DNA of 64,000 bases from Rufibacter latericius (GCF_003721515.1 NZ_RJJD01000015.1:410258-474257), one strand, 5' to 3'; positions 8,912-18,628 are shown, counted from the stretch's first letter. Numbers and translations are program-made. Notes: a model not told the origin generated them from the sequence alone.

Positions 8912-9907
8912 TTGGAAGCTACCCGCCTGCCCATCATTGACCTGCACTGCGACCTTACCGGTTACCTGGCCTATATTCCGGGCGCTACGGCCATGGATGT
9001 AGACATAATCGGGTGCGCCATTCCGCATCTGCAGGCCGGGAACGTGCGGCTGCAGACCATGGCTTTCTTCACGCCAACAGAACCCGGCAGCGCGAATTTC
9101 ACCCTGCAACAGGCCAAACTGTTCCGGGAAAGCCTACTGCCGAACCAAGACGTTTTTGCCCCGCTTTGCTTAAAAGACCTCCAAAACCAGGTGCTGCACG
9201 GAGACCGCGTGGCCCTAGTGGCGGCTATTGAGAATGCCTCGGGGCTTTGCGAGGAAGACGAACCGCTTGAGTTGGCCTTTTCTAGATTGGAGGAGATCAT
9301 TCGTTTGGCCGGTCCGGTGCTGTACATCGGGTTGACGCATGCAGAGGAGAACCGATTCTCCGGCGGAAACTTCACTCCCGGCATCGGGCTGAAACCGGAT
9401 GGCGAGGAATTGCTGAGGTACCTGAGCGGCAAGCGCATCGCCGTTGATTTGGCTCATACCTCAGACGCTGCAGCCTATGATTTGCTCCAATTTATTGACC
9501 GTCATAATTTAGATATCCCCGTCATCGCCAGCCATTCTAATTTCAGGGAAGTGCATCAAGAGGCCCGAAATCTGCCTACAGAACTGGTGCAGGAAGTAGT
9601 GCGGCGCAAAGGACTCATCGGGATGAACTTCCTGAAGAAGTTTGTAGATCCAGACAAGCCCGAAACTCTGTTAAAGCACATAACCTACGGCTTTGAACAC
9701 GCGCCGGAAGCCCTTTGCTTCGGGGCCGATTTCTTCCAAGAGTCCGGGATGATGGCGGGTGGCGAGTCGTACTTCCACTTGCAACACCGAAACGCGGCGC
9801 AATACCCGGTTATCTTACAAGAACTAGCGGGGCAGTTTTCGCAGGAGCAACTGGCGGCTCTCAGCTACGGAAATGCCTTGCAGTTTCTGGAAAAGCTATG
9901 GGGTTAA
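8912..9907 (+). CDS. membrane dipeptidase (peptidase family M19)
   Basis: 331 residues of the M19 renal-dipeptidase family, binuclear zinc hydrolases of dipeptides. Motifs in order: DLHCDL (HxD metal ligands, residue 10), AIENASGL (bridging glutamate), IGLTHAEENRF (metal histidine), VDLAHTS and VIASHSNFR (second-site histidines), and GADFF. There is no signal peptide or anchor, so a cytoplasmic location is likely despite the family name. No ATG fits: the frame opens at TTG 8912, immediately before the conserved N-terminus, after a C/T/A-rich leader (atcactccttcattcaa) resembling the one at 63.37 kb. Confidence 0.9.
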   Translation: MEATRLPIIDLHCDLTGYLAYIPGATAMDVDIIGCAIPHLQAGNVRLQTMAFFTPTEPGSANFTLQQAKLFRESLLPNQDVFAPLCLKDLQNQVLHGDRVALVAAIENASGLCEEDEPLELAFSRLEEIIRLAGPVLYIGLTHAEENRFSGGNFTPGIGLKPDGEELLRYLSGKRIAVDLAHTSDAAAYDLLQFIDRHNLDIPVIASHSNFREVHQEARNLPTELVQEVVRRKGLIGMNFLKKFVDPDKPETLLKHITYGFEHAPEALCFGADFFQESGMMAGGESYFHLQHRNAAQYPVILQELAGQFSQEQLAALSYGNALQFLEKLWG

Positions 9908-9955
9908 CGCAAGTAACAGCCACCAAATTTCAGGGGACGGATCCAGCGCTTCAGG

Positions 9956-9986
9956 ACCGTTTTACAGAAAAGGGCCGGTAAACGGA
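9956..9986. repeat. imperfect CTGTTTT/AAAACAG-family hairpin
   Basis: ACCGTTTTACAGAAAAGGGCCGGTAAACGG forms a bulged stem (CCGTTTtAC with GTAAACGG). The TTTTACAGAAAA core recurs after other genes, for example near 14.1, 46.1 and 50.7 kb. Confidence 0.45.
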
Positions 9987-10128
9987 AACGAAACAATTGA
10001 GCTAACCAGGGTAGGGTGGATAAAGCATAGAAAAAGCTCTATATCTAGTTGGTGGGTATTCCGTGATTTGATTATATTTAGGAGTATATCCTGTATTCCT
10101 ATTCAATCTACTATCCTTTACCTTCCTC

Positions 10129-12849
10129 ATGCCCCCAAGAAAATTACTAATCCCCTGTCTTTTGCTTTTAGTTTTGGGCGGTATTTTCGCTTTCAATTCC
10201 AAAAAGGGACGATTTGATATCGGGATCAAAGAGATTATTGCCCAATTCCAGCGTTTCGGGAAGGCCTATCCGCAGGAGAAAGTGTACCTGCACCTGGACA
10301 AGCCTTATTATGCGGCCGGCGAGGATATCTGGTTTAAGGCGTATCTGGTGAATGCCTCTTCGCATGAACCCAGCCTGTGGAGCAAAGTCCTGTACGTAGA
10401 TCTGGTGTCGGCGGAAGATTCCATCTACAAGCGCGTGGTGGTGGACATGAAAAACGGAATGGGGCACGGAGACTTCGCGCTGGAAGACACCATTCCTGAT
10501 GGGCAATACCGGCTGCGGGCCTACACCAGCTGGATGCAGAACTTTGACGAGGCGTATTTCTTCCATCAGAACCTGCAGATTTTCAACCCGAGGGTAGCAG
10601 ACCTGGTGCCGTCAGTGAAGTTCGCCTTTAAACGGTACGGCACCGGAGACTCTGTGTACGCCGATGTATCACTTAAAAACCTTCGGGAAGAACCTTTGGC
10701 GCAACGGGCCGTCATCTTTTATGCCCAAGCTGGCAAAAAAGTATCGGGCCGGCACAAAGGCGAGACCAATAGCCAGGGGAATGCACACTACAGGTTCTAC
10801 TTACCAAGTGGAGAGGCCCGACAAAATGCTCAGTTGTGGCTAAGTTTGAAAGAAGGAACAGAGCAGGTCCGGCGCAATTTCAAAATCCCTCCTGCAGCTG
10901 AGAAAACAGATCTGCAGTTCTTTCCCGAGGGCGGTGAGTTGGTCTATAACATGTGGAGTACGGTTGGCTTCAAAGCCGTAGATGTAAACGGATGGGGCAA
11001 AGAGGTGCAAGGCAGTGTATATGATGGAACCGGCAAAAAGGTAGTCGATTTCCAAAGCCACAAATTTGGGATGGGCCGTTTTGGGTTTATACCACAGCCC
11101 GGCAAGACCTACGTGGCCGTTCTGAACAACACAGGAGACACGGAAGTTATATACCCTCTACCGGCTGCGCGTGAAAAAGGGATAGTGGTGAGCGTTGACA
11201 ACAGCAAGCCGAGCAACGTTCAGTTAAAAGCGTACATAGTTGGCTATAAAAGTGCGGATAGCCGCCCCAAATCTATCAGTGTGGTGGCCCAAAGCCGGGG
11301 AACGGTTTATTTCAGTGCCCACGCAGCGGCGGCCAAAGATGTGTTTCTTATCAATATTCCCAAAGAAAAGCTGCCTACCGGGGTAGTGCAGTTCACGCTG
11401 TTCTCCAACGCCGGAGAGCCCTTGGCAGAGCGCCTGGTTTTCTCTAACCGCCATGACCAACTGCAACTCACGCTTACCCCAGACAAGCCTGACTACAAGC
11501 CAAGGGAGAAAGTAACCATGCAGTTGCAGGCTAAAACGGCCGAAGGCACACCGGTGTCAGGGCATTTCTCTGTTTCCGTCACCGATGTCCAAAAAGTGAG
11601 CCCGGAACTTAACGCCGCCAACCTTCTGTCTAACCTCCTGCTAACCTCAGACCTGCGGGGGTATATAGAGCAACCAGACTACTACTTTTCATCACAGGAG
11701 CCGGAGGCAACATTGGCTTTGGATAACCTGATGCTCACCCAAGGCTGGCGCCGGTTTGCCTGGAAAGACCTGCTGCAAGACAAGAAAATGTCACTGCCGT
11801 TTCCGGTGGAGCAAAGTCTGGCAGTCACTGGTACCGTTCTAAAGCTTTTTGGTAAGCCTGAGCCCGGCGCCATTGTGACCTTTTTAGGCTACCGTACCTC
11901 ACACGCTTTTCTCATAGACACCACTGATGCCGAAGGGAAATTCTCGTTTGGGGTAATGGGGTTAGATGACAGTTCCAAAGTAGTGGTGCAAGCCCGCACA
12001 GCCAAGGGGAAAAGTGCGTTGGAAGTAAGGCTGGACAAAGGGCTGCCTATTACGGCGATTTCCCCGCAAGTACCGTATTTGCCCCCTGCTCTGCTTTCCC
12101 AAACCACCTTGGCGTATCTCAGAAGTAACCGCGATCAGCTTAGATTAGACCAACTGGCCGGTAAAAGTATTTTGCTTAGTGCGGTAGAGATCAGGGCTAA
12201 AAAAGACCAAAGGCTGGATGAATTGCGCCGAGGTGGTTTTTACAATCAACCGGACCAAACCATCAATGCTTCTGCGCTGCCTCCGTCTATGGATATCATT
12301 TCAGCTTTACAGGGGCGCGTGGCCGGGATGTTGGTAAATGGTGGCAATATTACCATGCGGGGCGGTGGAACTTCAATGGCTGGTGGCACTCCGCTGTTTC
12401 TGCTGAACGGTATGCCCATAGACGTTGACTATATCAAGACTATTTCCCTTTCTGAAGTGGAGGCCATTGATATTCTCAAACCCGGGGCTTCTTCGGCCAT
12501 TTACGGTTCACAAGGCAGTAATGGGGTAATCTCCGTCCTCCTGAAAAAAGGAGACAATACCACGCCCCCTGACAACACTCGTTACCAAGGGGTGGCAGCC
12601 TACACAGGGGTTCATTCCCAGATTGCCCGCGAGTTCTACATGCCGCACTATGACAAACCTTCTGAAGTAGAACTGCCCGATTTGCGCACCACCCTTTTCT
12701 GGAGCCCAACCGTAGTAACCGATGCGAATGGCCGCGCTTCCTTCTCATTTTTCAGTTCTGATTCCAAAACCACGTACCGCGCCGTGGTAGAAGGTCTTAC
12801 CTCAGGGGGGCAGTTGGGCAGAACCGGGGCAGAGATGCAGGTGAAATAA
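10129..12849 (+). CDS. MG2 macroglobulin-like protein with TonB plug-like domain, no beta-barrel
   Basis: 906 residues. After a single N-terminal hydrophobic segment comes an MG2-type domain (EKVYLHLDKPYYAAGEDIWFKAYL, about residues 45-150), then several beta-sandwich regions. Around 700-805 there is a TonB-receptor plug-like domain (DIISALQGRVAGM, TPLFLLNGMPIDVDYI, VEAIDILKPGASSAIYGSQG). The last 100 residues return to a macroglobulin style (FWSPTVVTDANGRASFSFF). No 22-strand barrel follows, so it cannot itself be an outer-membrane transporter. Proteins of this architecture are common in Bacteroidota and their role is not established. No neighbouring receptor gene is present. Confidence 0.85.
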   Translation: MPPRKLLIPCLLLLVLGGIFAFNSKKGRFDIGIKEIIAQFQRFGKAYPQEKVYLHLDKPYYAAGEDIWFKAYLVNASSHEPSLWSKVLYVDLVSAEDSIYKRVVVDMKNGMGHGDFALEDTIPDGQYRLRAYTSWMQNFDEAYFFHQNLQIFNPRVADLVPSVKFAFKRYGTGDSVYADVSLKNLREEPLAQRAVIFYAQAGKKVSGRHKGETNSQGNAHYRFYLPSGEARQNAQLWLSLKEGTEQVRRNFKIPPAAEKTDLQFFPEGGELVYNMWSTVGFKAVDVNGWGKEVQGSVYDGTGKKVVDFQSHKFGMGRFGFIPQPGKTYVAVLNNTGDTEVIYPLPAAREKGIVVSVDNSKPSNVQLKAYIVGYKSADSRPKSISVVAQSRGTVYFSAHAAAAKDVFLINIPKEKLPTGVVQFTLFSNAGEPLAERLVFSNRHDQLQLTLTPDKPDYKPREKVTMQLQAKTAEGTPVSGHFSVSVTDVQKVSPELNAANLLSNLLLTSDLRGYIEQPDYYFSSQEPEATLALDNLMLTQGWRRFAWKDLLQDKKMSLPFPVEQSLAVTGTVLKLFGKPEPGAIVTFLGYRTSHAFLIDTTDAEGKFSFGVMGLDDSSKVVVQARTAKGKSALEVRLDKGLPITAISPQVPYLPPALLSQTTLAYLRSNRDQLRLDQLAGKSILLSAVEIRAKKDQRLDELRRGGFYNQPDQTINASALPPSMDIISALQGRVAGMLVNGGNITMRGGGTSMAGGTPLFLLNGMPIDVDYIKTISLSEVEAIDILKPGASSAIYGSQGSNGVISVLLKKGDNTTPPDNTRYQGVAAYTGVHSQIAREFYMPHYDKPSEVELPDLRTTLFWSPTVVTDANGRASFSFFSSDSKTTYRAVVEGLTSGGQLGRTGAEMQVK

Positions 12850-12921
12850 TGGAGTTGGTTTTGAACTCTTTTCCCCAAAACAAGCCTTAAACCCACAGAA
12901 ACAAATGCGCCGGAAATTTCA

Positions 12922-12929
12922 TATCTTTG
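12922..12929 (+). promoter_or_regulatory. TATCTTTG promoter box of prfA
   Basis: An exact TAnnTTTG match, 25 nt before the prfA ATG at 12955, predicting a leader of about 19 nt. The upstream TTTG element is not convincing. Confidence 0.6.
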
Positions 12930-12954
12930 CGGCCTGAATTAAGTAAAGCAGAAG

Positions 12955-14028
12955 ATGTTAGATAAACTGGAAGCCATAAAACAGCGGTTTGAAGAGGTTA
13001 ATGAGCAACTCATCCAACCAGATGTTGCCAGTGACCTGAAAAGATATAAGTCCCTGAACAAAGAGTTCAAGGACCTAGAGAAGATCGTGGCCGAGTACGA
13101 GCGTTACAAGCTGCTGCTCAGCAACATTGAGCATACCAAAGAGGTGATCGCTACGGAGAAAGACGAAGATTTCCGGGAGATGGCCAAAGAAGAACTGGAT
13201 GAGCTGTTGCCGCAGCGCAACGAGATGGAGGAACGCATCAAAGAAATGCTGATCCCCACAGACCCAGACGACAGCAAAGACATTATCATGGAGATCAGAG
13301 CGGGTGCCGGTGGCGATGAAGCCTCTCTTTTCGCCGGTGACCTGTACCGCATGTACAGCCGTTTCGCGGAGAAGCAGGGCTGGAAAATGGAGGTGATTGA
13401 CGTGATGGAAGGCACCGCCGGTGGTTACAAAGAGGTAATTGTAGGCATCAAAGGCGAAGACGTATACGGCAAGCTGAAGTTTGAGTCTGGCGTGCACCGC
13501 GTACAGCGCGTACCTGCCACCGAAACGGCCGGACGTATCCACACCTCTGTTGCTTCTGTCGTAGTTCTGCCGGAAGTAGAAGAACTGGACGTGGAACTGA
13601 ACATGAACGACATCCGGAAGGACCTTTTCATGTCTTCAGGCCCAGGTGGTCAGTCGGTGAACACCACGTATTCTGCCGTACGCTTAACGCACATTCCAAC
13701 CGGTATTGTGGCCCAGTGCCAGGACCAAAAGTCGCAGCTCAAGAACTTTGACAAAGCCCTGGCCGTGTTGCGTTCCCGTATCTACGAGATTGAGCTAGCC
13801 AAGAAAAACGAAGCCGAAGGCGCCCAGCGCAAGAGCATGGTGGGCGGCGGCGACCGCTCAGATAAAATCAGAACCTACAACTACCCACAAGGCCGCGTAA
13901 CCGATCACCGCATCGGGCTGACCGTGTACAACCTGCCCAGCGTGGTAGACGGTAACATTGACGAGTTTGTAGAGCAGCTTCGTATCGCAGAGAACGCCGA
14001 GCGTTTGAAAGAAGGCGTTCAGGCTTAA
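12955..14028 (+). CDS. prfA: peptide chain release factor 1
   Basis: 357 residues, the normal RF1 length. RF1 reads UAA and UAG in the ribosomal A site and triggers peptide release. The codon-recognition tripeptide PAT is seen in [14 protein letters not shown] and the catalytic GGQ in [20 protein letters not shown]. The N-terminal helical domain begins [15 protein letters not shown]. It is single-copy in this window, with its own promoter box upstream and a terminator downstream. Confidence 0.98.
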   Translation: MLDKLEAIKQRFEEVNEQLIQPDVASDLKRYKSLNKEFKDLEKIVAEYERYKLLLSNIEHTKEVIATEKDEDFREMAKEELDELLPQRNEMEERIKEMLIPTDPDDSKDIIMEIRAGAGGDEASLFAGDLYRMYSRFAEKQGWKMEVIDVMEGTAGGYKEVIVGIKGEDVYGKLKFESGVHRVQRVPATETAGRIHTSVASVVVLPEVEELDVELNMNDIRKDLFMSSGPGGQSVNTTYSAVRLTHIPTGIVAQCQDQKSQLKNFDKALAVLRSRIYEIELAKKNEAEGAQRKSMVGGGDRSDKIRTYNYPQGRVTDHRIGLTVYNLPSVVDGNIDEFVEQLRIAENAERLKEGVQA

Positions 14029-14043
14029 TTCACTTGATAATAG

Positions 14044-14071
14044 AAAGCGCAGTTCAACAGAGCTGCGCTTT
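14044..14071 (+). terminator. prfA terminator
   Basis: AAAGCGCAG (14044-14052) pairs with CTGCGCTTT (14063-14071), followed by TTTTG. It starts 16 nt after the prfA stop. Confidence 0.85.
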
Positions 14072-14178
14072 TTTGTTTTCAGCCTTTTTTGGGCCATTTT
14101 ACAGAAAACAGGCTTTAAACGTAATTTGCGGGAAACGCCTGGATTCTGTCATCCTTAAGATTACACCTTCTGCTAACT

Positions 14179-15600
14179 ATGCATCGGTTCACGTCATTCA
14201 ACTCCTTTAAAACGCTCTGGTACAGCCTGGCTTTGGTGTGCACAGCGGGTTGGTGGATGAGTGCCTGCACGCCGCGCGACGAGGAATTCACCCCAGATGC
14301 AAGTGCCATGCTTCGGCTGGAAGCCGATACCGTGCTGTTTGACACCGTGTTCACCGAGGTGGGCAGCGTCACCAGGCGCCTGAAAGTCTACAACCCCAAC
14401 AAGAACGCCGTCCGGATTTCTGAGATTAAGGTAGGCGGAATGGCCGCGTCACCCTTCCAGGTGTATGTGAACGGAGCACCGGGGCCGCAGGTAGAGAATG
14501 TGGAGCTGAGAGGCAAAGACAGTCTGCTTATCCTGGTAAAAGCTACCATCAATCCTACTTCGCAGGAGCAGCCGTTTCTGGTGAATGATTCTATCCTGTT
14601 CCTGACGAACGGAAACCAGCAGAAGGTAAAACTGGTGGCCTATGGGCAGAACGCGACCTATTACCGGCACAACTACACCACTGCGCCTAATGAGATGTGG
14701 ACCGCCGCCAAAGCGCACGTCATCTATGATTCGGTGACGGTACCGGCCGGACAGACGCTCACCATCCAGAAAAGCAGCCAGGTACACCTCCATCGGAACG
14801 CCAAGATCAAGGTGCTGGGCACGTTGAAGGTGGAAGGCGAGCACGAGAAGCGGGTGGTGTTCCAGCAGGTGCGCAAAGAAGAGCAGTACCGCAACGCGCC
14901 GGGTCAGTGGCAGGGCTTGGAGTTTCTGCCGGGCAGCCAAGACAACGAGTTGCGCTACGTGGAAATCAAAAACGCCGAGATCGGTATCTACCTGAAAGCC
15001 GAAAGAAACAACGTGCCCGAGGTGACGCTTAGGAGTGCTTTTCTGAAAAACATGCTGCAAACGGGAATCCTGAGCCACGGCGGAAACGTGCGCCTGGAGA
15101 ACAGCATTATCACCAACTGCGCCGAGTACGCGCTGGCTGGGGTAGGCGGTGGCCGCTATGATATCCTTTTCAGTACCCTGGCCAACTACGCCAATGACTT
15201 TGTGCGGTTCGGGCCTTCGTTTTTGTTTCAGGAAAAACATGAAGTAGAAGGCAAGCTGGTGCGCGAAGGAAACTACGTAGTAAATGTGGTGAACAGCATC
15301 TTGTGGGGCAGGCAAGAAGAGGAACTGCAGTTTGGGAACATGGCCGGCGGCTCTAGCCGAAACATCCAGCACTCCTTCCTGAAAACCCAGGCTTACAAAA
15401 CCGAGTTCGATAAGAACGGAAACCAGCTCAACGTAGACCCGCTGTTCCGCGATGCGCCTAAACTGGACTTCCAGCTTATCAAATTATCGCCGGCCAATGC
15501 TGTGGGCACGCCCTACGGCGGCATCACGGTAGATTACGAAAACAAACTGCGCGATGCCCAGAAGCCCGATGTGGGAGCTTTTGAGGTAGATTACCAATAA
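14179..15600 (+). CDS. beta-helix lipoprotein, choice-of-anchor Q-like
   Basis: 473 residues. The N-terminal hydrophobic segment ends in the lipobox MSAC, so it is a lipoprotein. Residues 45-150 look like an Ig-like domain (DTVFTEVGSVTRRLKVYNPNKNAVRISEIKVGG). Residues 175-400 have repeating short beta units of a right-handed parallel beta-helix (LEFLPGSQDNELRYVEIKNAEIGIYL, VRLENSIITNCAEYAL). The C-terminus ends DVGAFEV, typical of choice-of-anchor Q proteins. It is probably a surface or periplasmic polysaccharide- or protein-binding structure; no catalytic residues can be named. YjbQ follows 10 nt downstream and is probably cotranscribed. Confidence 0.85.
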   Translation: MHRFTSFNSFKTLWYSLALVCTAGWWMSACTPRDEEFTPDASAMLRLEADTVLFDTVFTEVGSVTRRLKVYNPNKNAVRISEIKVGGMAASPFQVYVNGAPGPQVENVELRGKDSLLILVKATINPTSQEQPFLVNDSILFLTNGNQQKVKLVAYGQNATYYRHNYTTAPNEMWTAAKAHVIYDSVTVPAGQTLTIQKSSQVHLHRNAKIKVLGTLKVEGEHEKRVVFQQVRKEEQYRNAPGQWQGLEFLPGSQDNELRYVEIKNAEIGIYLKAERNNVPEVTLRSAFLKNMLQTGILSHGGNVRLENSIITNCAEYALAGVGGGRYDILFSTLANYANDFVRFGPSFLFQEKHEVEGKLVREGNYVVNVVNSILWGRQEEELQFGNMAGGSSRNIQHSFLKTQAYKTEFDKNGNQLNVDPLFRDAPKLDFQLIKLSPANAVGTPYGGITVDYENKLRDAQKPDVGAFEVDYQ

Positions 15601-15610
15601 CCCTTACCCT

Positions 15611-16033
15611 ATGAAGTGGTTTCAGAAAACGCTTCGGCTGCCGGCCGTAAAACGGGGCTTTCACCTCATCACCGATTTGCTGGAAGCCCAGTTGCCCGAG
15701 CTGGAGGAAATAGAGGTAGGATTGGCGCACATCTTCATTCAGCATACCTCGGCCAGCCTTTCCATTAACGAGAACGCAGACCCCACCGTGCGCCACGACT
15801 TTGAGCAGCATTTCAACCGCATGGTACCCGAGAATGCGCCTTACTACCGCCATACCCTGGAAGGCCCCGATGACATGCCCGCGCACATCAAAGCCGCGTT
15901 GCTGGGAGCTTCGGTTACCGTACCCATCACCAATGGGCGGCTGAACGTGGGAACCTGGCAAGGCATCTACCTTTGCGAACACCGTGACCATGGCGGCAAG
16001 CGCACGGTAGTAGTGACTTTGCAAGGCAAGTAA
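15611..16033 (+). CDS. YjbQ family (UPF0047) protein
   Basis: 140 residues covering the entire UPF0047 fold. Signature segments are HTSASLSINENADP, GPDDMPAHIKAALLG and GTWQGIYLCEHRDHGG, the last holding the conserved His/Glu/His cluster. Members have been reported to show low-level thiamine phosphate synthase activity, hence the common name secondary thiamine-phosphate synthase, but the physiological role is not settled. It starts 10 nt after the beta-helix lipoprotein gene and is followed by a strong terminator. Confidence 0.93.
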   Translation: MKWFQKTLRLPAVKRGFHLITDLLEAQLPELEEIEVGLAHIFIQHTSASLSINENADPTVRHDFEQHFNRMVPENAPYYRHTLEGPDDMPAHIKAALLGASVTVPITNGRLNVGTWQGIYLCEHRDHGGKRTVVVTLQGK

Positions 16034-16055
16034 ATCCTGTTTCTCAGCTCCGTTA

Positions 16056-16112
16056 AAGCAAAAGCCGTTTACCCGCTGTTTTCAAAAAACAAGGGGTAAA
16101 CGGCTTTTGCTT
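16056..16112. terminator. bidirectional terminator, 19-bp stem, palindrome family
   Basis: AAGCAAAAGCCGTTTACCC (16056-16074) pairs with its exact complement at 16094-16112. The loop holds GCTGTTTTCAAAAAACAAG, a member of the CTGTTTT/AAAACAG family. It separates the convergent genes ending at 16033 and 16134. Confidence 0.8.
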
Positions 16113-16133
16113 CGGGAAGCTTTCAACAAGAGA

Positions 16134-17012
16134 TTAATGCGTGAACCGAAGGCCCACAGAAAGGTCTATCCGGGCCAGGTTCTCATAGCTTTCCTCGTTC
16201 AGCTTCACGGTTTGGGTGCTCAGCCCATTGCTTAGCTCGTATTCCTTCAGTACCCCGGAAACCAGCGAGAGTTGCAGGCCCAGCGACAGCTTCTTAGCAA
16301 TTCTCATGTCATACCCCACATCGGCGGAGAAGCCCAGCGTGCTGCCTTTGATGGTGTATTTATCTGTCAGCAGCACGGCCTTGTCTTGGTACCCCAGGTA
16401 ACCCAGGCCTACGTTGAAGATGAGCGCGTTCAGTTTATTGGTGTTCAACATGCGGGAGCTGAAATACGGGCCTATGAAATTGATGGTGATGTCATCGCTC
16501 ATGGAGCCGTATACCATGGTGCCGTCTGGTAGGGTAGCTGAAACGTTATCTGCTTTGTTCGAAGCCCCGTACGTACTGTACCTTAGCCCTGCTCCCATCT
16601 GTTCAGAGAAGTAGTAAGCCACATCGGCGCTTAGGTTGTAGCCTTTCTTCAGTTTTTCTATGTAGTCCTCAAAAGCGGGGTCTAAACCGTCTTGCACGCT
16701 GGCCGTCCGGAAGCTGTAACCACCGCTTATCCCTACTCTCAGGCGCGGGAACACCTCGGCATTGGTCAGTTCATATTCCTCGGGCAGGGCGCTGGTAGAA
16801 TAGAAATTGTACTGGTACTGCTTTATCAGGGAACGCATCAGCAGCGTCTTTCTCACCTCGTCTTTGTGGACAAAGGTGAAATAGATCTTGTCTTTGGCCA
16901 CCTTGCTTATTTTGCAGTTCAGGGAATCACCGTCTTGGGTGACAATCAGGTCCTGGGCTTGCAGGCTGCGGAAGCCCAGCATCAAGAACAGGAAAAACAG
17001 GAGCTTTTTCAT
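16134..17012 (-). CDS. predicted outer-membrane beta-barrel protein
   Basis: 292 residues with a signal peptide ending RSLQAQ. Residues 22-70 form a short basic/beta segment (DLIVTQDGDSLNCKISKVAKDKIYFTFV) often seen before barrels in Bacteroidota. The rest alternates amphipathic strands (RLRVGISGGYSF, MGAGLRYSTYG, GLGYLGYQDKAVLL, SLGLQLSLVSGVL) and ends in DLSVGLRFTH, consistent with an eight- to ten-strand OmpX/OmpW-like barrel. It overlaps the upstream lipoprotein gene by 4 nt, so the two are translationally coupled. The function is unknown. Confidence 0.8.
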   Translation of the reverse strand: MKKLLFFLFLMLGFRSLQAQDLIVTQDGDSLNCKISKVAKDKIYFTFVHKDEVRKTLLMRSLIKQYQYNFYSTSALPEEYELTNAEVFPRLRVGISGGYSFRTASVQDGLDPAFEDYIEKLKKGYNLSADVAYYFSEQMGAGLRYSTYGASNKADNVSATLPDGTMVYGSMSDDITINFIGPYFSSRMLNTNKLNALIFNVGLGYLGYQDKAVLLTDKYTIKGSTLGFSADVGYDMRIAKKLSLGLQLSLVSGVLKEYELSNGLSTQTVKLNEESYENLARIDLSVGLRFTH

Positions 17013-17737
17013 TTCTTTTTAGGTTCTTTTTCTTTGATGGCCTGAAACTCTAATCTGCCGGAAGTCTTGTCTACCACGTCTACCTGCGGATGCCCCACAA
17101 AGGCACCCATGGAAACACCGCACCGTACGTAGTATTCCCGGCCAATCTCAATCTTGATGGGTGTCTCTACTTTCTTCTCGGTTCTGGCCCAAAGGGTGTT
17201 CAAGCCGTCTTTTCTGACTTTGATGGTCTGTTTCCAGTTGTTTTTGACGCGGCACAGAAGCGAGTCTCCCAGAAATAGGTCGTAGTTCACCAAAGGTCCC
17301 ATGCCGTTGGTGCGGTACACGTGCAACAGCGCGTAATCAACATCGGCCATGAGGGTGTCTTGCTCCACGGAGGAAACCAGGACATCGTCAAAGTTGGTTA
17401 CCTTAAGAATGGTGGCGGTAATTCTGTGGCAGGAACTGGTCATGAGGCTGGGCGTAAGGTGCTCCACAATCTTAAGGGCATTTCCGCCGGCTTTGCGGGC
17501 CTCAATTTTGGTTTTCTCCAGCACGGCGTCCCATCCGCAATTGGTGGAAAAGCCGGTATCCCCGATCTTCACCGTCCCGAGGATCTCTGCATTCTGCGGT
17601 ACCGGATCTTGCAGGCCAAACACCCGAACTTCTTCGCGGTAGTCTAAGGGAGTGTAATTCTTGGCGAGTTGGGTAGAAACTTTTGGGGCACACGCTACCA
17701 GACACAGCAGGAGCAGCACCAAACTAAGGTTTTTCAT
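17009..17737 (-). CDS. lipoprotein with DUF2846-like domain
   Basis: 242 residues. The lipobox LVAC follows a short hydrophobic signal, so it is a lipoprotein. Residues 45-110 contain VFGLQDPVPQNAEILGTVKIGDTGF...ARKAGGNALKIVE, similar to small metal- or ligand-binding folds. Residues 130-230 (ALLHVYRTNG, YDLFLGDSLLCRVKNN, IEIGREYYVRCGVSMGAFVGHP) resemble DUF2846, an envelope domain of unknown function. It is the first gene of a two-gene operon with the beta-barrel gene (ATGA overlap). Confidence 0.8.
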   Translation of the reverse strand: MKNLSLVLLLLCLVACAPKVSTQLAKNYTPLDYREEVRVFGLQDPVPQNAEILGTVKIGDTGFSTNCGWDAVLEKTKIEARKAGGNALKIVEHLTPSLMTSSCHRITATILKVTNFDDVLVSSVEQDTLMADVDYALLHVYRTNGMGPLVNYDLFLGDSLLCRVKNNWKQTIKVRKDGLNTLWARTEKKVETPIKIEIGREYYVRCGVSMGAFVGHPQVDVVDKTSGRLEFQAIKEKEPKKK

Positions 17738-18328
17738 AAAGGGTTAAAGGTGTAGGACTGAAAGGGGAGGGAATACGAAGCGAAGATACCAATTCTCGGT
17801 ACAATTCTGAGACTCAACACCCTTTTTTAGGAATATTTCTTTAGGAACTTCCTTCTCCAATTCAACCCCTAAGATCGATTCCCGCTTAAGTCAGAAATGC
17901 TCTTCTACAGCCTTTAACAGAAAACAGCAGGCACCGCTTTAAGCCTCCTTTGGAGAAATCGGGCCTAAAACAGGACTTGGTTCTCACGAGCCAATTATCG
18001 CCCTCTGAACGAAGACCAGAAGCCGGCAAAGCTTGCTTGACTTTTTCCCTCTATCAGGCCTTATGAATTAGGTTCACCCGGAAAGCGGTGGTTGGAGGCA
18101 GGTGATCAAGGGAAGGGATTCTGAACATCCTTCGCAAGGAAATCTGTTGGTTAGGAGGATGTTGCAGGCGTTTGACGTATCTTCCTCAAATGTTTTATAG
18201 CCAGGAAAGGATTTCGGGTAAACACCTCGGCTGCAAATACGTTGAAATATCTTTTTAACTTACAACCACTTAATTCTTATTGCTGGAGCCCCGAATTCTG
18301 AGAGATTTCCAGCCGTTTCCATTATTTT
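17738..18328. other. 591-nt intergenic region
   Basis: It lies between divergent genes. It holds a weak minus-strand box TATCTTCG (17781-17788) for the lipoprotein gene and fragments of the CTGTTTT/AAAACAG family near 17.92 kb (TTTAACAGAAAACAG, GGCCTAAAACAGG). I see no credible ORF and no tRNA. It could contain a decayed gene or a small RNA, but nothing shows this. Confidence 0.5.
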
Positions 18329-18628
18329 ATGTTTGTTTCCCTAAGTTCATTTACCATCGCCAATGACACCGAAGCCAGTGTGAAAGAGGCGTTCAAAAAC
18401 AGGCCCCATTTAGTAGACGATGCTCCCGGTTTTCAGAAACTGGAAGTGCTTTCGCCGCAGGACAATCCCAACGAGATCTGGCTCATGACCTACTGGGACG
18501 ATGAAGAGAGTTTCAAGACCTGGTATAAAAGCCATCAGTACCAAGACTCGCACAAAGGCATTCCCAAAGACACCAAACTGGTGCCGGGCAGCGTCAAAAT
18601 CCGGTATTTCTCTAAAATAAGCGAGTAG
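18329..18628 (+). CDS. antibiotic biosynthesis monooxygenase (ABM) domain protein
   Basis: 99 residues, a single ferredoxin-like ABM domain: FVSLSSFTIANDTEASVKEAF, then APGFQKLEVLSPQDNPNEIWLMTYWDDEESFKTWYKSHQY. The pattern (start of strand 1, helix, AxGF, then W and ESF.W) is that of small dimeric monooxygenases and HmoA-type heme-degrading enzymes. The heme-ligand residue cannot be assigned with confidence, so the substrate is open. It stands alone and converges with the lipoprotein gene that ends 8 nt away. Confidence 0.88.
   Translation: MFVSLSSFTIANDTEASVKEAFKNRPHLVDDAPGFQKLEVLSPQDNPNEIWLMTYWDDEESFKTWYKSHQYQDSHKGIPKDTKLVPGSVKIRYFSKISE

Noticed and set aside
14449-15372. 307-residue open frame opposite the beta-helix lipoprotein gene
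   Set aside because: A shadow of a gene with a lipobox and repeat structure; no independent evidence.
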